The notes: generated from the sequence alone by a model not told the origin. Positions 39,801 through 51,844 are shown, counted from the stretch's first letter. The stretch: DNA of 64,000 bases from Prorocentrum cordatum (GCA_963575745.1 CAUYUJ010016282.1:1217372-1281371), one strand, 5' to 3'. Made by a program: numbers and translations.

Positions 39801-40179
39801 GAAGCACTGGGATGCCTCTGCCCGAACTCGCGCCCGAGGTTTTTTTAAAGGCACCCTCCGCTCGCTTGGCTCCGTGGCTCCTCCTCCTCCTCCTCCTCCT
39901 CCTCCTCCGCCTCCTCGCTCGCCATGGGCCTCCCCCGGGCCTTCTCCGCCGCGCGCCGGCCGCGCGCAGGAGTGCTCTCGTTCCGAGGATGGCCCGGGGA
40001 GGAACCGAGCAGCTCCCAGCGGCGGCCTCTGCGTTGGCGACGGCGCCCGCGGGGCCCTCCCCCTCCCCCCCGCGTTCCCGTGCGGCTGCTGCGCCGCTGG
40101 CCGGCCGCCGCCCTCGCTCTGCCCCCCGCCCGCCTGCCTCGGCGAGGGCGCGAGGGAGGCGGGGCTCGCACTGGGATTG

Positions 40180-40514
40180 CGTCGGGCCGGTCCCTCTGCG
40201 GGAGGGATGCTCGATGATAGTCCAAAACTTATCCCAGTGCGACCCTACCTAGGAGTTGGAGCCCCTAGGAAAGCAGCATTAGTAGTAACGGTAAAGCTAA
40301 GCTAAAGCTAAATCTAAAGCTAAAGCTCCCAGGGGACTGGGGGAACCGCGGGGCGGGGACTGGGAGAACCGCCCCTTTAAGAAAGAGAGTAAGAACCCTC
40401 TGGGCAGAGCCTAGGTAGGGAAAAAGTATGTCTTGAGTATCTTTGCACAGGTGTTGAATATGTTTTAGCTGTTCGTCCAAAATCCGCCTGTAGGGGGGCA
40501 TTCCCGACTTAACA
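40180..40514. mobile_element. Family A copy interrupted by a nested inverted-repeat insert
   Basis: The left end GTCGGGCCGGTCCCTCTGCG and the right end CCGCCTGTAGGGGGGCATTC then CCGACTTAA are family A. At 40,243-40,420 a 178-bp segment bounded by CCCTACCTAGG and CCTAGGTAGGG interrupts it. The insert has an internal AAGCTAAAGCTAAA repeat. Confidence 0.65.
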
Positions 40515-41690
40515 CTGGGAGGCCGTCTTGCCCTCCGGCGCCGTGTCGTCAACCTTCCTCTCCTGCATCGCACTCTGGCTCCTCATTGCTTCAAGCAGTG
40601 GCGAAGCGTCCTGGCGTGCCTACAGGCCTACCAAACAATGCTCCAAGAACTTTTTTTGTGGCCTCCACGAGATGTGTTTAGAACAGTTCTGGCCAGGACT
40701 GGCTCGTTCGAGCACATCGGGTTCATGTTCTAAGAACAGGGTTTTTTGTTCTTAAGACATTGTTGGATTGTAAGATTATGTAAGTCGGGCCTGTCCCTCT
40801 ACAGGAGGAATGTGCAAACATAGTCAACAAGTAGTCTGCGGACGATTGTTTGACCATTTTGGGTTTTTTTTTTGTTTTTTTGACTTCTTTGTTTTTCGTC
40901 AAAAATGCTTTCATGCCCGACTTGACACTGGGAGGCCGTCTTGCCCTCGGGCTCCATGCCGTCAATCTACCTCTCTTGTATCGCACTTTGGCTCCTCATT
41001 GCTTCAAGCAGTGGCGAAGCGTCCTGGCGTGCCTGTAGGCCTACCAAACAATGTTCCAATAACCTGTTTGGTGGCTTCCACGAGATGTTCTTAGAGCACT
41101 TCTGGCTGGGACTGTCTCGTTTTAGCACATCGGGATCCGTTCTAAGAACATTGTTTTTTGTTCTTAGCACAGTTTTGGGTTCTAACATTAAGTCGGGCCT
41201 GTCCCTCTACAGGAGGAATGTTCAAACATAGTGAACAAATAGTCTGGGGATGCTTTTGTTTTGTATTTCTTGAGTATTTTTAAATATTTTCAGTATTTTT
41301 GGGGTTCGTCCAAAATCCGCCTGTAAGGGGGACATGCCCGACTTAACACTGCGAGGCCGTCTTGCCCTCCGGCGCCGTGTCGTCAACATTTTTCTCCTGC
41401 ATCGCACTCCTGGCTCCTCATTGCTTCAAGCAGTGGCGAAGCGTCCTGGCGTGCCTATAGGCCTACCAAGCAATGTTCCAAGAACCTCTTTGTGGCCTCC
41501 ACGAGATGTTCAAACATAGTCGAACAATAGTCTGGCCTGTCCCTCTACAGGAGGAATGTTCAAAAATAGTCAAACAATAATCTGGGGATTATTTTCTGAC
41601 CATTTTTGAGTATGTTGGAATCTATTGTTTGACTATTTTCAATGCTTCGTCCAAAATTCCCCTGTATGGGGCACAGGCCCGACGTAGTTC
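40515..41690. repeat. Composite tandem array: family F spacer + family A, three units
   Basis: Spacers start AACACTGGGAGGCCGTCTTG and contain family F (40,515-40,780, 40,926-41,187, 41,347-41,528). Each is followed by a family A element (40,781-40,925, 41,188-41,346, 41,529-41,687). The period is about 400 bp. The last spacer is truncated inside F and joins A directly. Confidence 0.85.
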
Positions 41691-41711
41691 TAAGAACCTT
41701 TCGTGGTAGGC

Positions 41712-41875
41712 CTCTGGTCAGGAGGGGAAAAAACACAGACACAATTAATCTTCGATTCCCCAGAGCATATGGGAAACTATGGGAAGTGGGGGGGAAGACT
41801 AAAACCCCAACAATACTGGAACATATGAGGAATATGTTTACATGTGTCTATTGATTTGTGTGTTCCAGGGCCCCT
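41712..41875. repeat. Family E repeat, copy
   Basis: AGGAGGGGAAAAAACACAGA, CACAATTAATC, TATGGGAAGTGGGGGGGAAG, ATTTGTGTGTTCCAGGGCCC. The same about 165 bp occurs at 48,187 and 51,845, and partly at 26,050. No TIR was seen. Confidence 0.78.
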
Positions 41876-42135
41876 TCATCTGGGCATGCCAGGACGGTCG
41901 GTCCCTGCGCCGCCTGCAATCGCACCGCCGGTCGTTGAAAGTTGGTGTTTTTGGATTCCCAGATCCCAATATACTTCAAGCGCCTTCCTACTTCAAGGAT
42001 CGAGTGGCTTTCCTTCTTCCCTCCTCTTCAGGGGGCGGACGGAGACCCAATCTACTTCCATCGCCTTCCTACTTCATGTTTCTACCTGCTTCTTCCGATC
42101 GATGGGTAATTCTGTCTGCAGCGTCGATTGAGCGT

Positions 42136-42298
42136 TGAGTCGGGCCTGTCCCTCTACAGGAGGAATTCTCCAACACAGTCAAAAAGTAGTGAGGGGAGGA
42201 TTTTCGTTTGCCCATTTTTTGAATATTTTACGGTATGTTTTGACTATCTTGTATTTTTCATCCAACATCCCCCCGTAGGGGGACTGGCCCGACTTAAA
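42136..42298. mobile_element. Family A TIR element, copy
   Basis: TGAGTCGGGCCTGTCCCTCT on the left and CCCCCGTAGGGGGACTGG then CCCGACTTAA on the right. A GCGTCGATTTGGCG repeat block follows (42,300-42,400). Confidence 0.88.
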
Positions 42299-42647
42299 TC
42301 GAGCCTCTGGGAGTCGGTGAGATAGCGCCGATTTAGCGCCGCTCAGCGCCACTGAGCGTCGCTTTAACGCCGATTAGCATCGATTTGGCGTCGATTCGCA
42401 AGAGCCGACAGGCTGGTACGAGAGGCTCCCATGAGTTGCCACCGAACTCTCCCTCCCCCCCCCTCCCTCCCTTCTCGTCGGCTCTCCTTCTGCCGGTCTG
42501 GCCTCGGGGTGCGGAAAGCCATGGTGCTCTACGACCCCCTGGGTCCCCACACCCGAGTCGGCCGTGCGCGGATTGTTGCGGCTGAGCCCTGGCCTTGGTT
42601 GTGTATCTTCGCTGGCCGCGGGCAGTGATGGCTGTGATCCTCTCGAG

Positions 42648-42862
42648 GCCTTCGGATGCAATTCCTGGGAGGTCGAATTCTGACGTTCCCCTGGTCCGAA
42701 ATCCGGCTTCGTCCGGCTTAATCTCACCTGATCCGAATTGATCCCGGTCAATCCGACTTAACCCCGCTTACTCCGCGGCCTAATCCGGTGCAGCAGCCCC
42801 CCAACGGGGTTTCATCCTCCTTGATCCTTCCGACGAGGGCCTCCCAGTAGTTGCCTTCGAAG
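42648..42862 (-). pseudogene. Family G repeat with a conserved peptide, copy 1
   Basis: TTCGGATGCAATTCCTGGGA, then ATCCGGCTTAATC-type 10-bp repeats, then a segment that on the - strand reads GNYWEALVGRIKEDETPLGG. The copy at 47,729-47,945 encodes almost the same peptide with conservative changes and an in-frame TAA, which suggests a real coding ancestor. The - frame here is open for about 95 codons (42,748-43,035; QERQTAKEIASDQPTEQGEK upstream). The family is unknown. Confidence 0.45.
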
Positions 42863-43227
42863 AGGCCCTGGCCCAACTCGCTGTGGATCTTCTCACCCTG
42901 CTCGGTAGGCTGGTCAGAGGCAATCTCCTTGGCAGTCTGGCGCTCTTGGACCCGACCCCTGGGCAGTTTCCCATCTCGGCCGGAGTGGGTATGCACGCGA
43001 GTGCCAGGAGGCATCCGTGAGCCCCCGAGGAGCACGCCGTACGAGCGTGCGCCGGCTGCGCATCCCAGGTAATCCCTCTGCTAGCAGGGGCCAAGTACCA
43101 TACCCTTGGGTGTTTCATGCCTGCACTGGTGCTTGCTCCCGTCCCTCGCCGCGTGCGAGCGTTCGGAGCGTTCCGCTTCGTCCCGTTTCCTGCCTCCGTC
43201 GTCTTCGACCCTCCTACATTATCCACC

Positions 43228-43395
43228 TCCCTCCTCCTCCTCCTCCTCCTCCTCCTCCTCCTCACCACCATCCTCATCATCACCATCATCACCAGCACCA
43301 TCATCATATTCATCATTTTCATCATGCTCATCGTGATCAGCATCAGCATCAGCATCAGCATCAGCATCAGCATCATCATCAGATTCATCATCACC
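43228..43395. repeat. CTC and ATC/CAGCAT microsatellites
   Basis: CTC run 43,228-43,262, then CATCATCACC and CAGCATCAGCATCAG to 43,385. 43,396-43,984 is C- and G-run-rich (for example 43,725-43,744) with no gene. Confidence 0.92.
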
Positions 43396-43984
43396 ACCCC
43401 TCTTTCCCTATCCGTCCGCCTCCTTCCCGATCTTCCCTTCTCCTCCTCCTCCTCCTCCTCTTTCCACACCCTCTCTCCTCGTCGTCCGTCTCCTTCTGAG
43501 AGCGCCCTGGAAGCCCTCGGGGCCACACACACCTCAGCTCCGAACGCCCTCGGAAACGCTCGGCCCCCTCTCCCTCGCACCCCCCCCCCCCCCCGCCGGG
43601 CGTCTGTTCCGAACCCGCCCCCCCCCCCCCGCCAGGCAGTTGCCCCGCTCCGCCCGCGCGGGCGGGGCCCCTCGCTCCCGGGGGCAGGCCCCCGTTGCGG
43701 CGCGGCCTGCGGCGGCGGCCCCCCGCGGGGGGGGGGGGGGGGGGCGAGGCCTGCCCCACCCCCCCCCCGTGACGGCGGCGCGCCCCTCGACGGCGGGCCT
43801 CTCGGCGCACCGCTGGCGGAGCGCCGCGGCCCACGCGCGGCGGCGGCGGCTCTCCCCCGGGGGGGGGGAGGGGGGCGCGGCCCCAGGCGCCGTGGTCGGC
43901 CAGCTCTCCCCCGCGGCGCGGCCGGGGTGCCCGTGGTGGGGCCTCGGCGGCGCGCAGGCCCGCGCCGCCCACGGTGGGCAGGCA

Positions 43985-44045
43985 TTAAGTCGGGCCTGTT
44001 CCCCTACAGGGGGATTTTCGACGAGAAATAAAAGTTATCCCGGCA
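43985..44045. mobile_element. Family A left end, symmetric type, truncated
   Basis: TTAAGTCGGGCCTGTTCCCC then TACAGGGGGATTTTCGACGA; the rest of the element is missing. Confidence 0.7.
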
Positions 44046-44186
44046 AAGCAACCTAACAGCGATGTGTAGAAGCATATCTGAAAGCATTCCCCTTAAGATT
44101 CAGATGAAAATCCAGTTGTCGAATTCTGCTGTTCTCGCAGTCGTAGTCGCATTCGCGATGACAGTCGCAGCGGCAACGGCAGTCGC

Positions 44187-44525
44187 AGTCACAGCCTCAG
44201 CCTCAGCCTGCCTCAGCCTCAGCCTCAGCCTGCCTCAGCCTCAGCCTGCCTCAGCCTCAGCCTCAGCCTGCTTCAGCCTCAGCCTCAGTCTGCCTTCAGC
44301 CTCGGCCTCAGCCTCAGCCTGCCTCAGCCTCAGCCTGCATCAGCCTCAGCCTCAGCCTCAGCCTGCCTCAGCATCAGCCTGCTTCAGCCTCAGCCTCAGC
44401 CTGCCTCAGCCTCAGCCTCAGTCTGCTTCAGCCTCAGCCTCAGTCTGCCTTCAGCCTCGGCCTCAGCCTCAGCCTGCCTCAGCCTCAGCCTGCCTCGGCC
44501 GCAGCATCAGCCTGCCTCAGCATTC
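44187..44525. repeat. CAGCCT hexanucleotide minisatellite
   Basis: CAGCCTCAGCCTGCCTCAGC units over about 335 bp, preceded by CAGTCGCAGTCGCA-like units. Confidence 0.95.
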
Positions 44526-44850
44526 AAAATGTGGCCCAGGAATGGAGTTCTGGGAACTAGAAGAACACGAAGTGGCCTACAGTTGGCTCCGGGCATTCAA
44601 AATCATGCCCAGGAATGGAGTTCTGGGAACTTGAAGAGCACGAAGTGGCCTACAGTTGGCTCCGGGCATCCAAAATGTGGCCCGGGAATGGAGTTCTGGG
44701 AAATCGAAGAGCACGAAGTGGCCTACAGTTGGCTCCGGGCATCCAAAATGTGGCCCGGGAATGGAGTTCTGGGAAGTCGAAGAGCACGAAGTGGCCTACA
44801 GTTGGCTCCGGGCATCCAAAATGTGGCCCGGGAATGGAGTTCTGGGAGCA
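44520..44850. repeat. 73-bp tandem repeat, about 4.5 copies
   Basis: Units contain AAAATGTGGCCCGGGAATGG, AGTTCTGGGAA, GAAGAGCACGAAGTGGCC and TACAGTTGGCTCCGGGCATC. The starts are near 44,526, 44,600, 44,672, 44,745 and 44,818. Because 73 is not a multiple of three, the peptide moves through all three frames, so it is not coding. Confidence 0.95.
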
Positions 44851-44984
44851 CCAAGAGCGATTTTGCGAGGATGTCCCAAGCGATTTCGGCTTCGGCGGCA
44901 GTCCCCGGGTCCCGCCCAGACCCCCCTGAGGAGTCATGATGCTCTCTTTTGAGACCACTAGAAACCTATCAGCAAGAGCTGTTA

Positions 44985-45128
44985 GGTAAATACCCCCAAA
45001 TAGTCAAAACATAGTCCAAACATAGTCTGGGGACTATTTTCTGAGTACTGTTTGACCTTTTTGGTGCATTTTTGGGGTATTTCTATTTTTCGTAAAAAAA
45101 CCCTGTAGGGGGACACGCCCGACTTAAG
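44985..45128. mobile_element. Family A TIR element, left-truncated copy
   Basis: The body (CAAATAGTCAAAACATAGTC, CTGGGGACTATTTTCTGAG) and the right end (CCCTGTAGGGGGACACGCCC then GACTTAA) are present; the left terminus is not. Confidence 0.8.
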
Positions 45129-45129
45129 T

Positions 45130-45420
45130 CAAGCAGTGGCGAAGCGTCTGGGCGTGCCTGCAGCCCTACCAGACCTACCAAGCAATGTGCTAAGAGCCTC
45201 CTGTGGCTTCCACGAAGTGTTCTCGGAGCATCTCTGGCGGAGTCGGGCCAGCTCTACCACATCGGGTGTATGTTCTAAGAACATTGCTTTTGTTAGTAGA
45301 ACATTTCGTGGTGGGACTATAGGAATGCCGGGACGATCGGTCCCTGCTCTACTACATCGGGTGTACGTTGCTCTACTACATCGGGTGTATGTTCTAAGAA
45401 CATTTCGTGGTAGGACTATC
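45130..45420. repeat. Family F repeat with short duplications
   Basis: It directly follows family A, as in the 40.5-41.7-kb array. CTACTACATCGGGTGTATGT then TCTAAGAACATT is repeated at 45,257, 45,346 and 45,373. GGACTATAGGAATGCCGGGA occurs twice. Confidence 0.75.
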
Positions 45421-45559
45421 GGAATGCCGGGACGATCGGTCCCTGCTCAAGGTGGGGAGTTCGTTCGGCGATCGGCGGGGAGGGTCAGCAGCGCTTCGCC
45501 GAGATCCCCATCCCTACTCCCACCATCCCACCATCCCACCCACCCCAGTTAAGTGGGGT

Positions 45560-45683
45560 GGGCTTCGAGGGGTATGTCCCCAACTGGGGGGTATCCACAT
45601 CCCCACCATCCCCATATCCCCATATCCCCATCCCCATTCCCACCAACCCACCACCCCAGTTTGGGACATGCCCCTCGGAGCCC
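45560..45683. mobile_element. Fold-back element with GGGCTTCGAGGGGTATGTCC arms
   Basis: The right arm GGACATGCCCCTCGGAGCCC is the inverse with a few mismatches. The loop is CATCCCCATATCCCC-type simple sequence. Confidence 0.65.
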
Positions 45684-45795
45684 GACGGAAGCAGGCGAAT
45701 GATGTTCCTCATCTTGGGAGTAACATCGGCCAGGGGGGCCCAGGCCACGCCGGTGCGGATGGGGATCGGCGAAGCGATGCTCAGGATTCGGAGAT

Positions 45796-46290
45796 CAGCG
45801 AGGAGGAGGAGGAGGAGGAGGAGGAGGAGGAGGAGGAGAGGACGAGGACGACGAGGAGGACGAGGAGGAGAGCAAGCCTAGGAGGGACGACGACGAGGAG
45901 AGGAGGACGAGGAGGAGAGGACTGGGAGGAGAGGACTGGGAGGAGAGGACGAGGAGGAGAGGACGAGGGGTGGCAGGGAGGACGAGGACGAGGAGGAGAG
46001 GCCGAGGGGGGCAGGGAGGACGAGGAGGAGAGCAGAACTACTGACTACGGAGCCCGCGGGGCGGGCTGCTATGGCGAGCCCACCCTCGGGAAGCTGCTGC
46101 CCTCGAAGGTCGCGGCCATGGAGGAGGGGGAGGATGGGGAGGAGGAGGAGGAGGAGGAGGAGGAGGAGGAGGAGGAAGAGGAGGAGGCGGAGGAGGAGGA
46201 GGAGGAGGGGGAGGAGGAGCAGCAGCAGGAGGATGGGGAGGAGGAGCAGGAGGGGAGGAGGACGAGGAGGAGGAGGACGACGACGAGCAG
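45796..46290. repeat. GGA/GAC microsatellites
   Basis: GGAGGACGAGGAGG units at 45,796-46,040 and 46,110-46,290. E-rich and S/P-rich frames are artefacts. Confidence 0.95.
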
Positions 46291-46293
46291 GAT

Positions 46294-46458
46294 AGGGCGA
46301 CGAGATCTATACATATCCACTGCTCCTGGTCAGGCCCATCATGGGCCCAGAAGCGGTGCGTACGCCCTCCTGGCTTGGCCAGGGAGGCATGTGCACTGCT
46401 CCTGGGTCCAGGATGGTCCTGGCCAGGCGCAGTGGATATGTAGAGGTCTCGTCGCCCT
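46294..46458. mobile_element. 165-bp fold-back with about 45-bp arms
   Basis: AGGGCGACGAGATCTATACA then TATCCACTGC on the left; GCAGTGGATATGTAGAGGTC then TCGTCGCCCT on the right. Pairing continues inward (CTCCTGGTCAGG / CCTGGCCAGG). Both strands read the same peptide (RRDLYIST..PGQ..HGPRS). No other copy was seen here. Confidence 0.82.
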
Positions 46459-47178
46459 ACGGGAAGTGGCACGGCGTCCGCGACGCGTGCGTACAGTCTG
46501 CAGCGGCCCGAGTCAGCCATGTGCGCGCGCAGTCTACACGTGAGGGGTACCCTCGAGTGCCTCCGTGACTGGCTGCAAGCTCCCAAAGCCCGTACCGCCC
46601 GCCGACGCCGACGCAAGCCGCAGGTCGCGAAATTTTCGGGCGCGGCGCCGCGAGGACAGCGAGGCCAGCCGGGGCGATGCGGCGACCGTCTGCCGGGAAC
46701 GCGCGGCCACGGGCGCCCAGAAACCCTCCGGGACCGCCCCCGAGCCGCTCCCGCGTCGTTCCGGAATCCATCCCGAGCGGCTCCAGAATCGTTTCCGAAT
46801 TGCTCCCGAGCCGCTACCACATGGCTCTCGACCCGTTCCCGAGCCGTTCCCGACAGGCTCCCGAACCGCTCCCGCATCACTCTCGAGCGCCTCCCGAACC
46901 TCCCGCCGAACTGCTCGCCGAACTGCTCTTGAGGCGCTCCCGACAGAAATACAGACGCCTGAACCGCTTCTCGATTCTCTCCCGAACCAGTCTCGAACCG
47001 TGCTTGAAGAACCCCGAAGCGCCTCCGAACCTCGCGCGCCCGCACCCGAACAACTTCTGGAGCTGCGCTGCTCTGGGCCGCAGCCCGAAGCACTCCCCGA
47101 TCCCGAGCCGTTCCCGAATTGTTGCGGACCGCGGATGCGAGGCCAGTGATTCGCGTCTGCGGCGCAGGGCGTAGTTCT
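46459..47178. repeat. Degenerate CCCGAGCCGTTCC repeat
   Basis: 46,735-47,120 is a loosely repeated 12-15-bp unit (CCCGAGCCGCTCC, CCCGAACCGCTCC). It gives P/E/S-rich frames on + and G/S/R-rich ones on -. No gene is supported. Confidence 0.6.
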
Positions 47179-47308
47179 TGGCATCGCTCGGACGTGTGCA
47201 TGCGTCCTTCGGCGAGGGCGATCGAGGAGCATCCTTGATCATGTGGCGAGAAAACCACGCACGACACCGAACAAAAAAAACAGGCATTGGACGTCCGAGC
47301 GATGGCCA
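47179..47308. mobile_element. Family C short TIR element, copy 3
   Basis: TGGCATCGCTCGGACGTGTG on the left and TTGGACGTCCGAGCGATGGC on the right. This is the best-preserved arm pair of the three copies. Confidence 0.7.
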
Positions 47309-47449
47309 GAGTGAGGCTTCTATGTAATGTTGTAACGTGCGAGCGGACACGGCGCTAGGTTTGGCATGGGTTCTGGGCTCCGGGATGAAGGATCCCGTGG
47401 CTCGTCGCGCGCACCGCTGTGCCCAGCAAGAGTCTGGTGCTGGACCTAC

Positions 47450-47570
47450 GTTAGGCAAAACATAGTCGGGGGACTATTTTTTTGTATCTTTTGACCAGTT
47501 GGGGGCATCTTTGTTTTTTTTTTTGATTGTTCGCCCAAAATTCCCCTGTAGGAAGACAGGGCCGACTTAA
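47450..47570. mobile_element. Family A TIR element, left-truncated copy
   Basis: CAAAACATAGTCGGGGGACT through TTCCCCTGTAGGAAGACAGG then GCCGACTTAA. The left terminus is absent. Confidence 0.75.
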
Positions 47571-47728
47571 TGCTGGACGGACCTCGCCTGCTCCAGCCGT
47601 GCACCACGCACATTGGCGCGTTGATCATCCTGGGAGCCGCTGCGAGAGGGCCTCCGCTCGGGGGGTGCTGCCGCGGCCGATCTCCCCACTTGCGTCTCCA
47701 GCGCCGCGTCCGTAACCGTTATGGCATC

Positions 47729-47945
47729 TTCGGATGCAACTCCTGGGAGGTAAAATTCTGATTTTGCCCTAGTCCAAAATCCGGCTTAATCCGGCTTAAT
47801 CCAGCTTAATCCAGCTTGATCCCGCTCAATCCCGTTTAATCCGGTTTCATCCCGCTTAATCCGAGGCCCACTCCGGCATAACAGCCCCCCAATGGCGCTT
47901 AATCCTCTTTAATTTTTCCGACGAAAACCTTCCAGTAGTTGCCTC
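47729..47945 (-). pseudogene. Family G repeat, copy 2
   Basis: CTTCGGATGCAACTCCTGGG, ATCCGGCTTAATCC repeats, then a - strand peptide NYWKVFVGKIKED, a TAA, and APLGGC. It differs from copy 1 by conservative replacements and one stop codon. Confidence 0.5.
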
Positions 47946-48186
47946 CTAGCGTTGAGGGCGGCCTCTGCCGAGGCGGCCCCGTCAGAAGTGACCGCTCTCA
48001 TCGACTCGCGCGGACCAGCACCTGCGCTACGCAAGAGCCGCGCCACGCGGCCCCAGGGGCCGGCCGGTGCCAAGCCTTTTCCTGCAGCGATGTCGTCACG
48101 ACACGAGAGGGGTCCAGGGCGGGAGCGGGAGGAGGTTGTGGGAGATACGAGGTCCCCGAGCTGCCTGCGCAACTGCGGCCCGTCGT

Positions 48187-48350
48187 TTATCAGGAGGAGA
48201 AAAAACACACAGACACAATTAATCGTTGATCCCCAGGAAAATATGGGAAACTATTGGAAGTGGGGGGGGAAGACAAAACCCTAGAACATATCAGAAAATA
48301 TGGAGGATCCTGTTGTTTGTGTGTATTTATTTGTGTGTCCCAGGGCCCCT
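48187..48350. repeat. Family E repeat, copy
   Basis: AGGAGGAGAAAAAACACACA, ATTAATCGTTGATCCCCAGG, TATTTGTGTGTCCCAGGGCC. 48,351-48,885 after it is unique and shows no supported gene. Confidence 0.78.
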
Positions 48351-48887
48351 TCAGTTTACCCCTTGGCACCAGGGGTTGACGCCCCCAGCCCCTCGTCGGT
48401 TGATTGCTCGGAGCTTCTTCCCACTCGCGCACCTGTTTCTCGGACAGGCTGCGAGCCCAAGAGCCGTCAGCTCCAACAGCGAGGTGCAGGGCTCGAGCGA
48501 AGTGGCGTTCTGGCGATGCCGTGGACCGCTTTCGTTTCGGCCGCGTTCTGCAGCAGGGGGCGGATGGAAGACAGAACGAGGGAAGACGAGAACAGAACGA
48601 AGACGAAGGAATCACTGCGGAGCTCGCGCCCTGCCAGGATGGAGGAGGAGGGGCGACCCTCGGCTGCCGCGGCCCCCGCCTCCTCTGAGCACACCACGTC
48701 TGGCTCCCACCCCGACCTGGGACCCCCACTCCCGACCTGGTGCTGCATGCTGCTCTCCAGGGGGTCCTGGCTCGGGGCGGGGGGGCGGCTCATTGAGGTG
48801 AACACCACACTCACCCTCAGCCAGGACGCCCTGGATCCCAAGGTCGTGGGTGGAGGTCCTGGCTGGGAGTGCTGTCCTCGCCCTCGC

Positions 48888-48960
48888 CGGAGGAGGAGGA
48901 GGAGGAGGAGGAGGAGGAGGAGGAGGAGGAGGAGGAGGAGGAGGAGGAGGAGGGGGGGGG
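48888..48960. repeat. GGA microsatellite
   Basis: About 24 GGA units flanked on both sides by near-copies of GTGGAGGTCCTGG...GTGCTGTCCTCGCCCTCGCCGG (48,850-48,886 and 48,988-49,036), a direct repeat of about 140-bp period. Confidence 0.9.
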
Positions 48961-49177
48961 AGGGGCCTGGCGAACTGAACTCCAGTGTGGAGGTCCTGGA
49001 CAGCGAGGGTGGGCCGTGCTGTCCTCGCCCTCGCCGGCGCGCGAGGCGCCGGCGGCGGGGGCCGCCGCGGAGCTTCTGCCTCCCAGCGCCGCCACGAGGG
49101 CGACGGCCGCCGCCCCCTCGGCGGCCCCGGCGGCCCGGGCGGCCGCGAGCGGATTCGGCCTGGAGGTCGGGGGGAGG

Positions 49178-49405
49178 AGATCAACAACAACAACAACAAC
49201 AATCACTTTACCCGAACGCTCAGTGTTCTCACCAGTGCCAGGGTTTTCATGCGACGCCAGCCAATACCCCCACTTTGTGGGGGGGCAGTGCAAGCTCTAC
49301 CAAATATCCACACGACTCTTCGCCACCACCCACACCCAGCTTCCCGCCCTATGACGTTCGGACACTTCACTTCGTGGCCTGCGGACGACCGTGGCTACTA
49401 CACTG
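49178..49405. repeat. CAA-tagged module, copy 1
   Basis: A short CAA run (49,181-49,201) is followed by TTCTCACCAGTGCCAGGGTT, TACCCCCACTTTGTGGGGGG and GACGTTCGGACACTTCACTT. The same module follows the long CAA run at 50,859-51,050. On the - strand it would be a unit of about 190 bp with a 3' TTG tail, as a SINE might have. ACACCCACAGAAGTTGTTAA repeats follow at 49,420-49,500. Confidence 0.7.
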
Positions 49406-49635
49406 GCGTGGAGTACACACCCACAGAAGTTGTTAAGCCTACGTTCGTACACCCACAGAAGTTGTTAAGCCTTGTTAACCCACAGAAGTTGTTAAGCCTT
49501 CCACAGAACATCTGTTGCATATGATGCATATGGTACATGATACACATGATACACATGATACGTACTCACAAGATAGTTGATCACATCTTTAGGGCAAATT
49601 CCTGAGGGATGTGGGAATACACAAGAGAGAGAGGA

Positions 49636-49950
49636 TATGGTTGTCCCGATGGTTGTCTCGATGGTTGTCCCGATGGTTGTCCTGATGGTTGTGGTTGTCC
49701 CGATCGTTGTCCCGATGATTGTCCCGATGGTTGTCCTGATGGTTGTGCTTGTCCCGATCGTTGTCCCGATGACTGTCCCGATGATTGTCCCGATGGTTGT
49801 CCCGATGGTTGTTCCGATGGTTGTCCCGATGGTTGTCCCGATGGTTGTCCCGATGTTATTCTCGGCGGCCGAGGGCGCAACCTATGGCGCAACCAATAGG
49901 GGGACGTTTTATTCTCGGCGGCCGAGGGCGCAACCTATGGCGCAACCGCA
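49636..49950. repeat. GATGGTTGTCCC minisatellite and 53-bp direct repeat
   Basis: A 12-bp array to 49,853 is followed by two copies of TTATTCTCGGCGGCCGAGGG then CGCAACCTATGGCGCAACC at 49,857 and 49,910. Within each, CTCGGCGGCCGAG is a palindrome. Confidence 0.93.
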
Positions 49951-50019
49951 AGGGATTGTGGCCCCTGGCAGGCGCGCGAACCCCGTTGCAAGAGCGTGCG
50001 AAAGTAGCTCGCGCGAGCT

Positions 50020-51676
<1,657 letters not shown>

Positions 51677-51844
51677 GAGCCGCGCCCAGACGGCGCATAG
51701 GCAGGAAATGTGCACATGCATACGTGGAAAATGTCACTGGGCCTCGGCCGGCAACCACTTGCAAGCTTTGCGCAAATGGCGCGCGAGGGTAAGCAGCAAC
51801 ATTCCGTCTGAAGAGGGTGGGGGCGGACAGGGGACAGGGGAGGA

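Noticed and set aside
42780-43985. 401-codon G/R/M-rich - frame
   Set aside because: Mostly C-run, CTC and ATC repeat translations; only the 42,748-43,035 part in another frame is protein-like and is kept as family G.
44062-44939. A-S-A-S-rich and WPTVGSGHPKCGPGMEFWE-like repeat frames
   Set aside because: The hexanucleotide and 73-bp tandem repeats explain them; the 73-bp period shifts the peptide through all frames.
46038-47267. 409-codon - strand frame
   Set aside because: It is stitched from the CCCGAGCCGTTCC repeat, the 46,294 fold-back and GGA repeats; no segment is non-repetitive protein.
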